From the NCBI GenBank assembly GCA_044222685.1, contig JBGAMU010000002.1, positions 1 through 64,000 of the forward strand: a stretch of 64,000 nt of DNA, written 5' to 3'. Below, piece after piece: positions 48,540 to 56,477 of the stretch. The notes beneath the pieces are model-generated. The model was not told where the DNA came from. It did no database searches and saw only the letters and a program-made list of their open reading frames with translations. This DNA comes from JAEUPI01 sp044222685 (GTDB taxonomy: Bacteria; Pseudomonadota; Gammaproteobacteria; Burkholderiales; Burkholderiaceae_C). The position numbers were made by a program, and so were the translations under genes. Position 1 is the stretch's first letter. Every line of letters starts with the position of its first letter.

Positions 48540-49828
48540 CGGAGGCGCTGATCGGCTTCGCGGCGGTGTTCGCGCTGGCACTGCTGCGTGTGCCGCTGGC
48601 CTTTGCGATGGGCTTCGTCGGCTTCGTCGGCCTCGGCCTGATGCGCGGCTGGCTGCCGACCGCGAGCAACGCCGCGCAGGTGATCTACGAGTCGGGCTTC
48701 GCCTATACGCTGAGCGTGGTGCCGTTGTTCATCCTGATGGGCAACTTCGTCGCCCGCGCCGGTCTGGCGCACGAGCTGTTCCGCCTGGCGTACTCGTTCG
48801 TCGGCCATGTGCGCGGCGGCCTCGCGCATGCCACCGTGCTGGCCTGCGCGGGCTTCGGCGCCATCTGCGGCTCGTCGATCGCCACCGCGGCCACGATGAG
48901 CAAGGTCGCCTACCCGTCGATGAAGAAGCTTGGTTATGCCGACTACCTGTCCACCGGCGTGATCGCCGCCGGCGGCACGCTGGGCATCATGATCCCGCCG
49001 TCGACCATCATGGTGATCTACGGCATCGTCACCGAGACGCATATCGGCAAGCTGTTTGCCGCCGGCGTGCTGCCCGGGCTGATGTGTGCGTTGCTGCTGA
49101 TGGCCGGCGTGGCGTGGATCACCTGGCGCGATCCGCAGGCCGGACCGGCCGGCGAACGCAGCAGCTGGCGCCAGCGACTGAGCGCGCTGCGCGACATCTG
49201 GGGCGTGGCGCTGCTGGTTGTGGTGGTGCTCGGCGGCATCTACGGCGGCATCTTCACCGCCACCGAGGGTGCCGGCATCGGCGCCTCCGGCGCCTTCTTC
49301 TTCGCGCTGGGACGCCGGGCGCTGACCTGGCGCATGCTGGGCGAGGTGCTGGTCGAGAGCGCCCGCACCACCGCGATGCTGTTCACGATCCTGATCGCCG
49401 CGATGATGTTCTCCGGCTTCATCAACTTCACGTCGATGCCCGGCGACCTGAAGGAGTGGATCACGCACATGGGTCTGCCGCCGCTGGCGATCGTCGGCGC
49501 GATGATGGTGATCTACGTGCTGCTGGGCACCATCATGGAAGAGCTGTCGATGGTGCTGCTGACGATTCCGGTGTTCTTCCCGATCGTCACCCAGCTCGGC
49601 TTCGACCCGGTATGGTTCGGCGTGCTGATCGTGCTGGTGGTGCAGATCGGCCTGATCTCGCCGCCGGTGGGCATGAACCTCTTCGTTCTCAATTCGCTGC
49701 TGAAGGATGTGTCGCTGCGGCAGATCTTCCGCGGCGTCTGGCTGTTCGTCGCGATGCTGGTGGTCGCTCTCGCCATCGTGCTCGAGTTTCAGCCCTTGGC
49801 GTTGTGGCTGCCGAGCTTCATGAAGTAG
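48536..49828 (+). CDS. TRAP transporter large permease subunit, DctM family
   Basis: A 430-residue membrane protein with 11-12 hydrophobic segments. Family landmarks are VPLFILMGNFVARAGL, GFGAICGSSIATAATMSKVAYP, GGTLGIMIPPSTIMVIYGI, EELSMVLLTIPVFFPI and GLISPPVGMNLFVLN. The start at 48536 overlaps the small subunit gene (ATGA), which implies coupled translation. Its 3' end overlaps the convergent msrQ gene by 40 bases. Confidence 0.93.
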   Translation: MTEALIGFAAVFALALLRVPLAFAMGFVGFVGLGLMRGWLPTASNAAQVIYESGFAYTLSVVPLFILMGNFVARAGLAHELFRLAYSFVGHVRGGLAHATVLACAGFGAICGSSIATAATMSKVAYPSMKKLGYADYLSTGVIAAGGTLGIMIPPSTIMVIYGIVTETHIGKLFAAGVLPGLMCALLLMAGVAWITWRDPQAGPAGERSSWRQRLSALRDIWGVALLVVVVLGGIYGGIFTATEGAGIGASGAFFFALGRRALTWRMLGEVLVESARTTAMLFTILIAAMMFSGFINFTSMPGDLKEWITHMGLPPLAIVGAMMVIYVLLGTIMEELSMVLLTIPVFFPIVTQLGFDPVWFGVLIVLVVQIGLISPPVGMNLFVLNSLLKDVSLRQIFRGVWLFVAMLVVALAIVLEFQPLALWLPSFMK

Positions 49829-50424
49829 CGCGGCGCCAGCGCCTTCCAGATCCGCCAGCCGAGCAGCACGCCGAGGATCGCCGCATAGACGGCCACCTCG
49901 GCGAAGTTGTTCTTGGCCGCGCGCATCCAGTAGAAGTGGAGGATGGCGAGACCGGCCACCGCATAGACACCACGGTGCAGGAGCTGCCAGCGGGCGGCGC
50001 CGAGCCGGCGGATCGCCGCATTGAACGAGGTGGCCGCCAGCGGCAGCAGAATCAGTCCGGCCGCGGTGCCGACCAGGATGAACGGGCGCTTGCCGATGTC
50101 GCGCACGATGTCGCCCCACTCGAAGCCCATGTCGAACCAGGTGTAGGCGAGGAAGTGCAATGCGGCATAGAAGAAGGTGTAGAGGCCCAGCATGCGGCGC
50201 ATGCGCGCCAGCGCGTGCCAGCCGGTCCACTGCCGCAGCGGCGTCACCGCCAGCGTGAGACACAGGAAGCGTAGCGTCCAGTCACCCAGGCCGCGGATCA
50301 GCGCTTCGGCCGGGTTGGCGCCGAGTGTCCGCGTCACGACACCGTAGACCAGCAGTGCGAGCGGCAGCAGCGCCAGCACGAAGACGGCCGGCTTGACCGC
50401 AGGGTGCAGCAGCAGCCGGTTCAC
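49789..50424 (-). CDS. msrQ: Heme-binding membrane subunit of periplasmic methionine sulfoxide reductase
   Basis: A 211-residue membrane protein (MsrQ/YedZ) with six hydrophobic segments and heme-ligand histidines in ALHFLAYTWFDMG, LLHRGVYAVAGLAILHFYW. It takes electrons from the quinone pool or flavin reductase to MsrP. The start is GTG at 50424, directly abutting the TAG stop of msrP; the pair is therefore one operon, in the order msrP then msrQ as in E. coli. Confidence 0.93.
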   Translation of the reverse strand: MNRLLLHPAVKPAVFVLALLPLALLVYGVVTRTLGANPAEALIRGLGDWTLRFLCLTLAVTPLRQWTGWHALARMRRMLGLYTFFYAALHFLAYTWFDMGFEWGDIVRDIGKRPFILVGTAAGLILLPLAATSFNAAIRRLGAARWQLLHRGVYAVAGLAILHFYWMRAAKNNFAEVAVYAAILGVLLGWRIWKALAPRYFMKLGSHNAKG

Positions 50425-51393
50425 CTAGAAGAACTTCTTGAGGTCCATGCCCGCGTAGAGCGAGCCGACCTGGGGCTCGTAGCCGTTGAACATCAACGTC
50501 GGCCGCTTCTTGGCGAACAGGTCGCCTTCGCCGATGCGTCGCTCGGTGGCCTGGCTCCAGCGCGGATGGTCGACCTTGGGGTTCACGTTCGAATAGAAGC
50601 CGTACTCCTGCGGCGCCGCGAGCTCCCAGCTGGTGGGCGGTTGCTGTTCGACGAAGCGGATCTTGACGATCGACTTCGCGCTCTTGAAGCCGTACTTCCA
50701 GGGCACGACCAGGCGCACGGGGGCACCGTTCTGGTTGGGCAGCACCTGCCCGTAGACGCCGAACGCCAGCAGCGTGAGCGGGTGCATGGCCTCGTCGAGG
50801 CGCAGGCCTTCCAGGTAGGGCCAGTCGAGCACCGACGAGCGCAGGCCGGGCATCTGCGCCGGGTCGGCCAGCGTGACGAACTGGACGAACTTGGCGTTGC
50901 CGGTCGGCTCGACGCGGCGGATCAACTCGGCCAGCGACCAGCCGACCCAGGGGATCACCATCGACCAGCCCTCGACGCAGCGCAGCCGGTAGATGCGCTC
51001 TTCCATGGGCGACAGGCGCAGCAGGTCGTCGATGCCGAAGGTGCCGGGCTTGCGCACCTCGCCCTCGACCGCGACCGTCCAGGGCCGTGTCTTCAGTCGA
51101 TGCGCTTCGCGAGCCGGGTCGGACTTGTCGGTGCCGAACTCGTAGTAGTTGTTGTAGCTGCTGATGTCCTGCAGCGAGGTCGGCTTGTCCATCGTGACGG
51201 CGCCGGCCACCGCGCTGCGCGTGCCGGACAGCGGGCTGCCCCTGGCTGCCGCGGACTGCGCCCGCGTGGCGCCGGGGGCGGCCAGGCTGGCGAGGGCAGC
51301 GAGCGTCAGCGCCCGGCGCGCTTCCAACACCGGCCGGGGCGTGATCTCGGAGGCAATCGGGTGGACGAAACCACGATGACGGGGCAGCAGCAT
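50425..51393 (-). CDS. msrP: Periplasmic molybdopterin methionine sulfoxide reductase catalytic subunit
   Basis: A 322-residue MsrP (YedY), a sulfite-oxidase-fold enzyme with mononuclear molybdopterin that repairs oxidised methionine in periplasmic proteins. The N-terminal segment (EARRALTLAALASLAAPGATRAQ) is an export signal, but the Tat arginine pair is in the form EARRALTL and the consensus SRRxFLK is not exact. The Mo-ligating cysteine is in YRLRCVEGWSMVIPW; the C terminus GSLYAGMDLKKFF is typical. It needs molybdenum cofactor without the dinucleotide. Stop is TAG. Confidence 0.93.
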   Translation of the reverse strand: MLLPRHRGFVHPIASEITPRPVLEARRALTLAALASLAAPGATRAQSAAARGSPLSGTRSAVAGAVTMDKPTSLQDISSYNNYYEFGTDKSDPAREAHRLKTRPWTVAVEGEVRKPGTFGIDDLLRLSPMEERIYRLRCVEGWSMVIPWVGWSLAELIRRVEPTGNAKFVQFVTLADPAQMPGLRSSVLDWPYLEGLRLDEAMHPLTLLAFGVYGQVLPNQNGAPVRLVVPWKYGFKSAKSIVKIRFVEQQPPTSWELAAPQEYGFYSNVNPKVDHPRWSQATERRIGEGDLFAKKRPTLMFNGYEPQVGSLYAGMDLKKFF

Positions 51394-51477
51394 GGCGGAT
51401 CCTGTGGGCTGGGTGATAGGTCGTCGACGACGGCCGTCACCTTACTCGGTATCCACCCACCGCGTCGGCGGACAGGG

Positions 51478-51849
51478 TCAGCGGATCGAGTCGTCGAACT
51501 GCGTGTCGTCGATCACGTCGCCGAAGGTCGTCTCGCCGAACAGGCGCAGCGAGTGCTGCGTGCTGCGCTCGCGAAAACTCTTGCGCGAGAAGAGCTTGGC
51601 CTGGGCCTCGGGCGGCAGGTCGGTGATGTTGATCAGGTTCTTCGCCACCAGCGTGTCGATCACGTCCTCGAGCACCCGCACGAAGTCGGCGTCGAGGCGG
51701 GCGAACTCCTGCGGCGGTGTGGTCGCGGAGTGGCCGATGAACGCCTGCACCTCGGGGTGGTCGTCGTTCAGGTACTCGGTCGTGCCGGGCTCGGCCTGGC
51801 GGTGCAGGCTGACCAGCAGGCCCTGTGCATTGCGACGGACGAACGGCAT
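51478..51849 (-). CDS. Small conserved protein of unknown function
   Basis: A 123-residue soluble protein of a type often mislabelled 'tryptophan synthase subunit beta like' in beta- and gamma-proteobacteria. It starts MPFVRRNAQGLLVSLHRQ, has EYLNDDHPEVQAFIG in the middle and a helical RLDADFVRVLEDVIDTLVAKNLINITDLP segment, of which the ITDLPPEAQAKL part is most family-like. No catalytic motif, signal or membrane segment is seen. Its start is near the cytochrome c4 terminator region, so it has its own transcript. Confidence 0.75.
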   Translation of the reverse strand: MPFVRRNAQGLLVSLHRQAEPGTTEYLNDDHPEVQAFIGHSATTPPQEFARLDADFVRVLEDVIDTLVAKNLINITDLPPEAQAKLFSRKSFRERSTQHSLRLFGETTFGDVIDDTQFDDSIR

Positions 51850-51915
51850 GGCGCAATATAGCCGTGCGACCGCGCCGGGCAGGGTACGACCGGATCGCCG
51901 GCGTGGCCAAACATG

Positions 51916-51941
51916 AAAAAGGGCCGGTGCGGCACCGGCCC
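51916..51941 (-). terminator. Rho-independent terminator of the cytochrome c4 gene
   Basis: On the minus strand, 23 bases after the cytochrome c4 stop, a perfect 10-base stem GGGCCGGTGC / GCACCGGCCC with a one-base tip (51921-51941) is followed by TTTTT (51920-51916). It is a textbook intrinsic terminator. Confidence 0.85.
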
Positions 51942-51964
51942 TGCACGCTTTGTCCGGATTCGTT

Positions 51965-52582
51965 TCAGCGCAGGCCGGACATGTAGTCGGCCACGGCCTT
52001 GATTTCGCGGTCGCTCAGACGCGAGGCGATCGCCACCATCGGCACGCTGTTGGCACGCTGTCCGGAGCGGAACGCGGTCAACTGGGCCTCGGTGTAGTCG
52101 GCGTGCTGTCCGCCCACGCGCGGATACTGGGCCGGGATGCCGGCACCGTTGGGGCTGTGACAGCCCGCGCAAGCCGGCACCTGCTTGTCGGCAATGCCGC
52201 CACGGTAGATCTTCTCGCCGAGCACCACCAGGTCCTTGTTCCTGGCGAAGCCGGGCTTGGCCTGCTTGCCAGCGTAGAAGGTGGCCACGTTCAGCATGTC
52301 GGCATCGCTGAGTGCGCTGGCGAAGCCCTTCATGATCGGGTTGTTGCGCTTGCCGGACTTGAATTCGGACAGCTGCTTGGCCAGGTATTCAGGATGCTGG
52401 CCGGCGATGATCGGGTTGGCCGGGCTGCCCCGCGAGCCATCGGCCAGATGGCAGGCCCCGCAGACCTGCGTGGAGATCGCCTGCCCCTTGGCCATGTCGG
52501 GCTTGGGTGCGGCCGCTGTCTCGGCTGCGACGAGCGGTGTGGTGACCAACGTGGCCAGCAGCAAGGCGAGCAGCGACTTCAT
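51965..52582 (-). CDS. Cytochrome c4 (diheme, periplasmic)
   Basis: A 205-residue diheme cytochrome. The signal peptide MKSLLALLLATLVTTPLVAA is followed by two similar domains with heme motifs CGACH and CAGCH, and methionine ligands in NPIMKGFASALSD and SVPMVAIASRLSD. Such proteins pass electrons to terminal oxidases. The gene order cytochrome c4 divergent from engB is widespread in beta-proteobacteria. I chose the ATG at 52582; the open frame extends upstream into the engB promoter without protein-like text. It is ended by the terminator at 51916-51941. Confidence 0.93.
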   Translation of the reverse strand: MKSLLALLLATLVTTPLVAAETAAAPKPDMAKGQAISTQVCGACHLADGSRGSPANPIIAGQHPEYLAKQLSEFKSGKRNNPIMKGFASALSDADMLNVATFYAGKQAKPGFARNKDLVVLGEKIYRGGIADKQVPACAGCHSPNGAGIPAQYPRVGGQHADYTEAQLTAFRSGQRANSVPMVAIASRLSDREIKAVADYMSGLR

Positions 52583-52650
52583 GGGCAGGAACCTTGGTTG
52601 TTCGAAGAGGGGTTCGACGGGAAACAAACCCGACGATTTTACAATGCCTG

Positions 52651-53328
52651 ATGGAGACGCCCACCATCGATGACACAGCGGCTGCACGACGGGCGCTGAC
52701 GTGGGCCCGCACGGCTCGCTTCCTGACCACCGCCAGCCGCCTCGACCAGCTGCCGCCACCAGGTCTGCCCGAGATCGCCTTCGTCGGGCGCAGCAACGCC
52801 GGCAAGTCGACCGCGATCAACACGCTGGCCCAGCACAAGCGGCTGGCCTTCGCATCCAAGACGCCGGGCCGCACCCAGCACATCAACCTGTTCGAGCTCG
52901 GGCCGGCCGATGCGCCCGACGCGATCTGGGCCGACCTGCCGGGTTATGGCTATGCCGCCGTGGCACGCGATGCCAAGCTGCGCTGGCAACAGGTGATGGC
53001 CGACTACCTGGCGTTCCGCCATGCGTTGGCCGGGGTGGTGATGCTGGTCGATCCGCGCCATGGCTTCACGCCGCTCGATCGGCAGTTGCTCGAGTTCGTC
53101 GCACCGCGGGTCGGACGCGGCGAGGTCAAGCTGCTGGTGCTGCTGACCAAGGCCGACAAGCTGAACCGCGCCGAGGGGCAACGCGCACTGGCCCAGGCCC
53201 AACAGGTGCTCGGCGAGCTGGCCTCCGAGCATGCCGACATCGGCGTCACGCTGTTCTCCGCGCTCGACCGCAAGGGCGTCGACGACGCGGCGACGACGAT
53301 CCACGCATGGATATCGCATCCCGCCTGA
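52651..53328 (+). CDS. engB: Ribosome biogenesis GTP-binding protein EngB (YihA/YsxC)
   Basis: A 225-residue essential GTPase for 50S subunit assembly. G1 is GRSNAGKST, G3 is DLPGYGYA, G4 is LTKADKL, and the family block RLAFASKTPGRTQHINLFEL follows G1. I chose the ATG at 52651, which gives the usual length and lies just 68 bases from the divergent cytochrome start. The 3' end overlaps the following hydrolase gene by 22 bases. Confidence 0.95.
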   Translation: METPTIDDTAAARRALTWARTARFLTTASRLDQLPPPGLPEIAFVGRSNAGKSTAINTLAQHKRLAFASKTPGRTQHINLFELGPADAPDAIWADLPGYGYAAVARDAKLRWQQVMADYLAFRHALAGVVMLVDPRHGFTPLDRQLLEFVAPRVGRGEVKLLVLLTKADKLNRAEGQRALAQAQQVLGELASEHADIGVTLFSALDRKGVDDAATTIHAWISHPA

Positions 53329-54197
53329 TCACGTTGCCGCACGGCATCACGCTGTCGTGCCGTTGCTCGGGTGCAGATGATGCCAAGCAGACCGTGCTGC
53401 TGCTGCACGGCTTTCCGGAGGGCGCCTTCGTCTGGGAGCCGCTGATGCGCGCGCTCGGTCCGGACGTGCGTTGCACCGCGCCGAACCTGCGCGGCTACGA
53501 GCGCTCGAGCGCGCCGACGGACGTGCAGGCCTATCGGGCGCGCCATCTGGTGGCCGACATCGAGGCGCTGGTGCAGGCCGTCGGGGCTCCGGTGGATGTG
53601 CTGGTGGCCCACGACTGGGGTGGCGGCGTGGCCTGGAACCTGGCGGCGGCGCGGCCCGAGCTGTTGCGGCAGCTGGTGATCGTCAACTCGCCGCACCCGG
53701 GCGCGCTGCTGCGCGAGCTGCGCGACAGCCCGGCGCAGCAGGCCGCGAGTGCCTACATGAACGACTTCTGTCACCGCGACGCGGCGGCGCAGCTGGCGCG
53801 CGACGACTATGCGGCGTTGTGGCGCACCCTGGGGCGCGTCGGTCCGGCCGCATGGTTGACCGACACGATGCGGCAGCGTTATCGCGACGTCTGGACGTGC
53901 GGCCTGGATGGCGCGTTGAACTACTACCGCGCGTCGCCGCTGCGCCCCGCGGTGCCCGGCGACGACCGGCTGCGCCGGCTCGAACTGCCCGCGTCGGTGG
54001 TCGACGTGCGGGTGCCGACCACCGTGGTCTGGGGACTGGCAGACGACGCCCTGCTGCCCGGGCTGCTCGATGGCCTGGAGCGCTGGGTGAGCCCGCTGCG
54101 CATCGTGCGCGTGCCGGGCGCGTCGCACTGGATCGTGCACGAGCGGCCGGATCTGCTGCTGCAGGCGGTGCAGGGCGCGCTCAGGGCCGACCGATGA
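53307..54197 (+). CDS. Alpha/beta-fold hydrolase
   Basis: A 296-residue alpha/beta hydrolase close to epoxide-hydrolase/haloalkane-type members. The oxyanion-hole motif is LLLHGFPEGAFVWEPL. The nucleophile elbow VAHDWGGGVAW has aspartate rather than serine as nucleophile, which points to epoxide hydrolase or dehalogenase chemistry. The catalytic histidine is in VPGASHWIVHERPD. It starts inside the end of engB, so it is cotranscribed. The substrate is unknown. Its 3' end overlaps the convergent patatin gene by 17 bases. Confidence 0.88.
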   Translation: MDIASRLITLPHGITLSCRCSGADDAKQTVLLLHGFPEGAFVWEPLMRALGPDVRCTAPNLRGYERSSAPTDVQAYRARHLVADIEALVQAVGAPVDVLVAHDWGGGVAWNLAAARPELLRQLVIVNSPHPGALLRELRDSPAQQAASAYMNDFCHRDAAAQLARDDYAALWRTLGRVGPAAWLTDTMRQRYRDVWTCGLDGALNYYRASPLRPAVPGDDRLRRLELPASVVDVRVPTTVVWGLADDALLPGLLDGLERWVSPLRIVRVPGASHWIVHERPDLLLQAVQGALRADR

Positions 54198-56445
54198 ACA
54201 GCGCCAGCCCGGTGCTGCCGCCCGGTGCCGATGTCAGCCCGAGGTACATCGGCCCGATGCCGGTGTCGGCGCCAAGGTAAACACTGAAGCCGGCGCGCAG
54301 ATCGGACAGCCGCATCGCCGAGCGCTGCGACCAGATGTTGCCTGCCTCGATGGTGCCGCCGACAAAGTAGCCGCGCGTCAGCGCGAGCGGTTGCTCCTGC
54401 CGCGCATACCAGCCCAGTCGCAGCAGCAGCAGGTCGTTGCCCTCGAGCTGGCCGCTGTAGTAGCCCGAGAGCTGGTGGAAGCCGCCGAGCGTGTAGCGGC
54501 CGACTTCGCCCGGTCGGCCGCCGTTGGCCACGGCGGTGCGCGCATGCAGGTTCAGCGTGTGCGCGCCACGGGTGACGACCCAGGTGCCCTGCGCCTCGAC
54601 GCGGTTGAACGAGCCCGACAGGTCGCCGGCGCGCCGGCCGGCCCAGCCCTGGGCCTCGAAGCGGTAGCCGCCAAGCGGGAAGTTCGCGTAGTCGAGCTGG
54701 TCGACGACGACGCGGGCGCGCACACCGTCCTCGGTCCAGCGCGACGTACCGGTCGGCCCGGCGTAGGCGGTGCCGAGCAACACGGGCGCGGTGTGCACCG
54801 TCACGTGCGAGGGCCCGAAGCGGACCTCGCCGAACTCGCCCCAGGGTTGGCCGAGGTCGACGCCGACCTCGAGGAACGAGCGCTTGAACTCGGCGATCTC
54901 GCTGCCGCTGTCGGCCTCGTAGCGGATCAACGGGCGCCGCCGGATGCCGACGTAACCCGAGACGAACCAGTCGTTGGCCAGCGACGAGGTCCAGGCCAGC
55001 GGGTGGTACAGCTCGGAATGGAGCAGCGGCTCCTCGCCGATCTGCAGCCGGTTGCGCCATTCGGTCCCGTTGGCCGTCAACCAGTGGCGGTTGTGGCTGA
55101 GCTTGACGTTGAAGGCGCTGCGGCCGTTGAAGTCGGTGCTGAGGTCCATGCCGACCCGCAGGTAGTGCGGGCCCCAGGGCTTGTCCTCCAGCTCGAACAG
55201 CAGGCCCTCGCCGCGCTCGGTGCGTACCAGCTGGTAGTCGGTGCGCACGTAGTCGCCGGCGGCGGCCAGTCGGCGGGTGTCGCGGTCGGCGCGCGCAGCG
55301 TCGAACGGTTCACCGACACGCGACTCGAGCATGGCCGCCAGGCGCTCGGGATTGGTGTTCGTGGTGCCGACGATGCGCACCGAGGTCAGCGGTGCGGGCG
55401 CCGGCGGATGCGCCTTCTGCCGTTGCCGCCAGGCGGCGTAGGCCACGGCATCGAGCGACAGCGCCGACAGCTGTGTCGTGGCCGCTCGTGCGCCGTCGGC
55501 ACCACGCGTGACGAACTCGCGCGCGCTGTCGAAGTCCCGTGCGGTCAACGCGCCCAGCTGCGGCGTGACCAGCACGTCCTGCGGTTGCAGCTGGGCCAGG
55601 CTGCGCTGCACGTTTTGCTCGGTCAGGATGTTGATCATCTGCTGCGTCAGGCCGAGCAAGGAGCTCAGCGTGTCGCGGCCCGCCAGCGGCGTGCCGATGT
55701 TCACCACGATCAGGCGGTCGACGCCCAGGCGGCGTGCGACCTCGACCGGCAGGTTGTCGACCAGGCCGCCGTCGCCCAGCACCGTGCCGCCGACCTCGAT
55801 CGGCGCGAAGACACCGGGCACGCTCATGCTCGAGCGCAGCGCCTGCGCAAGATCGCCTTGGTCAAGCACCGCCGCCTGGCCGGTCTCCATGTTGGTGGCC
55901 ACCGCGCGAAACGGGATCGGCAGCGCATCGAAACGCTGGACGTCGCGCACAGGCAGCGTGAGCCGCCGCAGCAGGGATTCGAGCCCGCGGCTGGAGACGG
56001 CGCTCTGCGGTGCGCGCAGCACGCCGTCGCGCAGGCCGAGTTCGAGGGCAGGCGAGATTTCGAAGTCCTCTTCCTTGCGGCGTTGCGACAGTTGCTGGCG
56101 TTCGACGCGGCTGGAGAACAGCTGGTCCCAGCGGATGGTGATCAGCTCGCGTTCCAGGTCGTCGGCCCGCATGCCGCTGGCATACAGGCCGCCGACGATG
56201 GCTCCCATCGAGGTGCCGGCAACCACGTCGATCGGGATGCGCAGGTCCTCCAGGACCTTGAGCACGCCGATGTGTGCGAGGCCGCGCGCGCCACCGCCCG
56301 ACAGGACGAGCCCGATGCGCGGGCGCTTGTCGTTGGTCGTGCCCGCGGCCGTGCTCTGTGTCGGCGGGGCGTCATCGGCAGCATGCCCGCCACACGCGGC
56401 AGCCAGCAGCCACGCGGCCCAGAGCAGTCTCAGGATGACGAGCAT
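54181..56445 (-). CDS. Patatin-like phospholipase with POTRA and outer-membrane barrel (type Vd, PlpD-like)
   Basis: A 754-residue protein. Signal peptide about 1-22; patatin lipase domain about 42-320 with SGGGARG oxyanion loop, nucleophile S79 in GTSMG and catalytic D225 in GDGGLVDN; a POTRA-like domain about 345-420 (VRIVGTTNTNPERLAAML); then a C-terminal beta-rich region (about 430-754) ending in LALFIGRP, as in bacterial surface antigen barrels. This layout is that of PlpD-type (type Vd) autotransporters, which carry the lipase to the cell surface. I chose the ATG at 56445, which gives the export signal. Confidence 0.92.
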   Translation of the reverse strand: MLVILRLLWAAWLLAAACGGHAADDAPPTQSTAAGTTNDKRPRIGLVLSGGGARGLAHIGVLKVLEDLRIPIDVVAGTSMGAIVGGLYASGMRADDLERELITIRWDQLFSSRVERQQLSQRRKEEDFEISPALELGLRDGVLRAPQSAVSSRGLESLLRRLTLPVRDVQRFDALPIPFRAVATNMETGQAAVLDQGDLAQALRSSMSVPGVFAPIEVGGTVLGDGGLVDNLPVEVARRLGVDRLIVVNIGTPLAGRDTLSSLLGLTQQMINILTEQNVQRSLAQLQPQDVLVTPQLGALTARDFDSAREFVTRGADGARAATTQLSALSLDAVAYAAWRQRQKAHPPAPAPLTSVRIVGTTNTNPERLAAMLESRVGEPFDAARADRDTRRLAAAGDYVRTDYQLVRTERGEGLLFELEDKPWGPHYLRVGMDLSTDFNGRSAFNVKLSHNRHWLTANGTEWRNRLQIGEEPLLHSELYHPLAWTSSLANDWFVSGYVGIRRRPLIRYEADSGSEIAEFKRSFLEVGVDLGQPWGEFGEVRFGPSHVTVHTAPVLLGTAYAGPTGTSRWTEDGVRARVVVDQLDYANFPLGGYRFEAQGWAGRRAGDLSGSFNRVEAQGTWVVTRGAHTLNLHARTAVANGGRPGEVGRYTLGGFHQLSGYYSGQLEGNDLLLLRLGWYARQEQPLALTRGYFVGGTIEAGNIWSQRSAMRLSDLRAGFSVYLGADTGIGPMYLGLTSAPGGSTGLALFIGRP

Positions 56446-56477
56446 CGGCGCATTGTCGGCGCCGCTCGCGGACGGTC

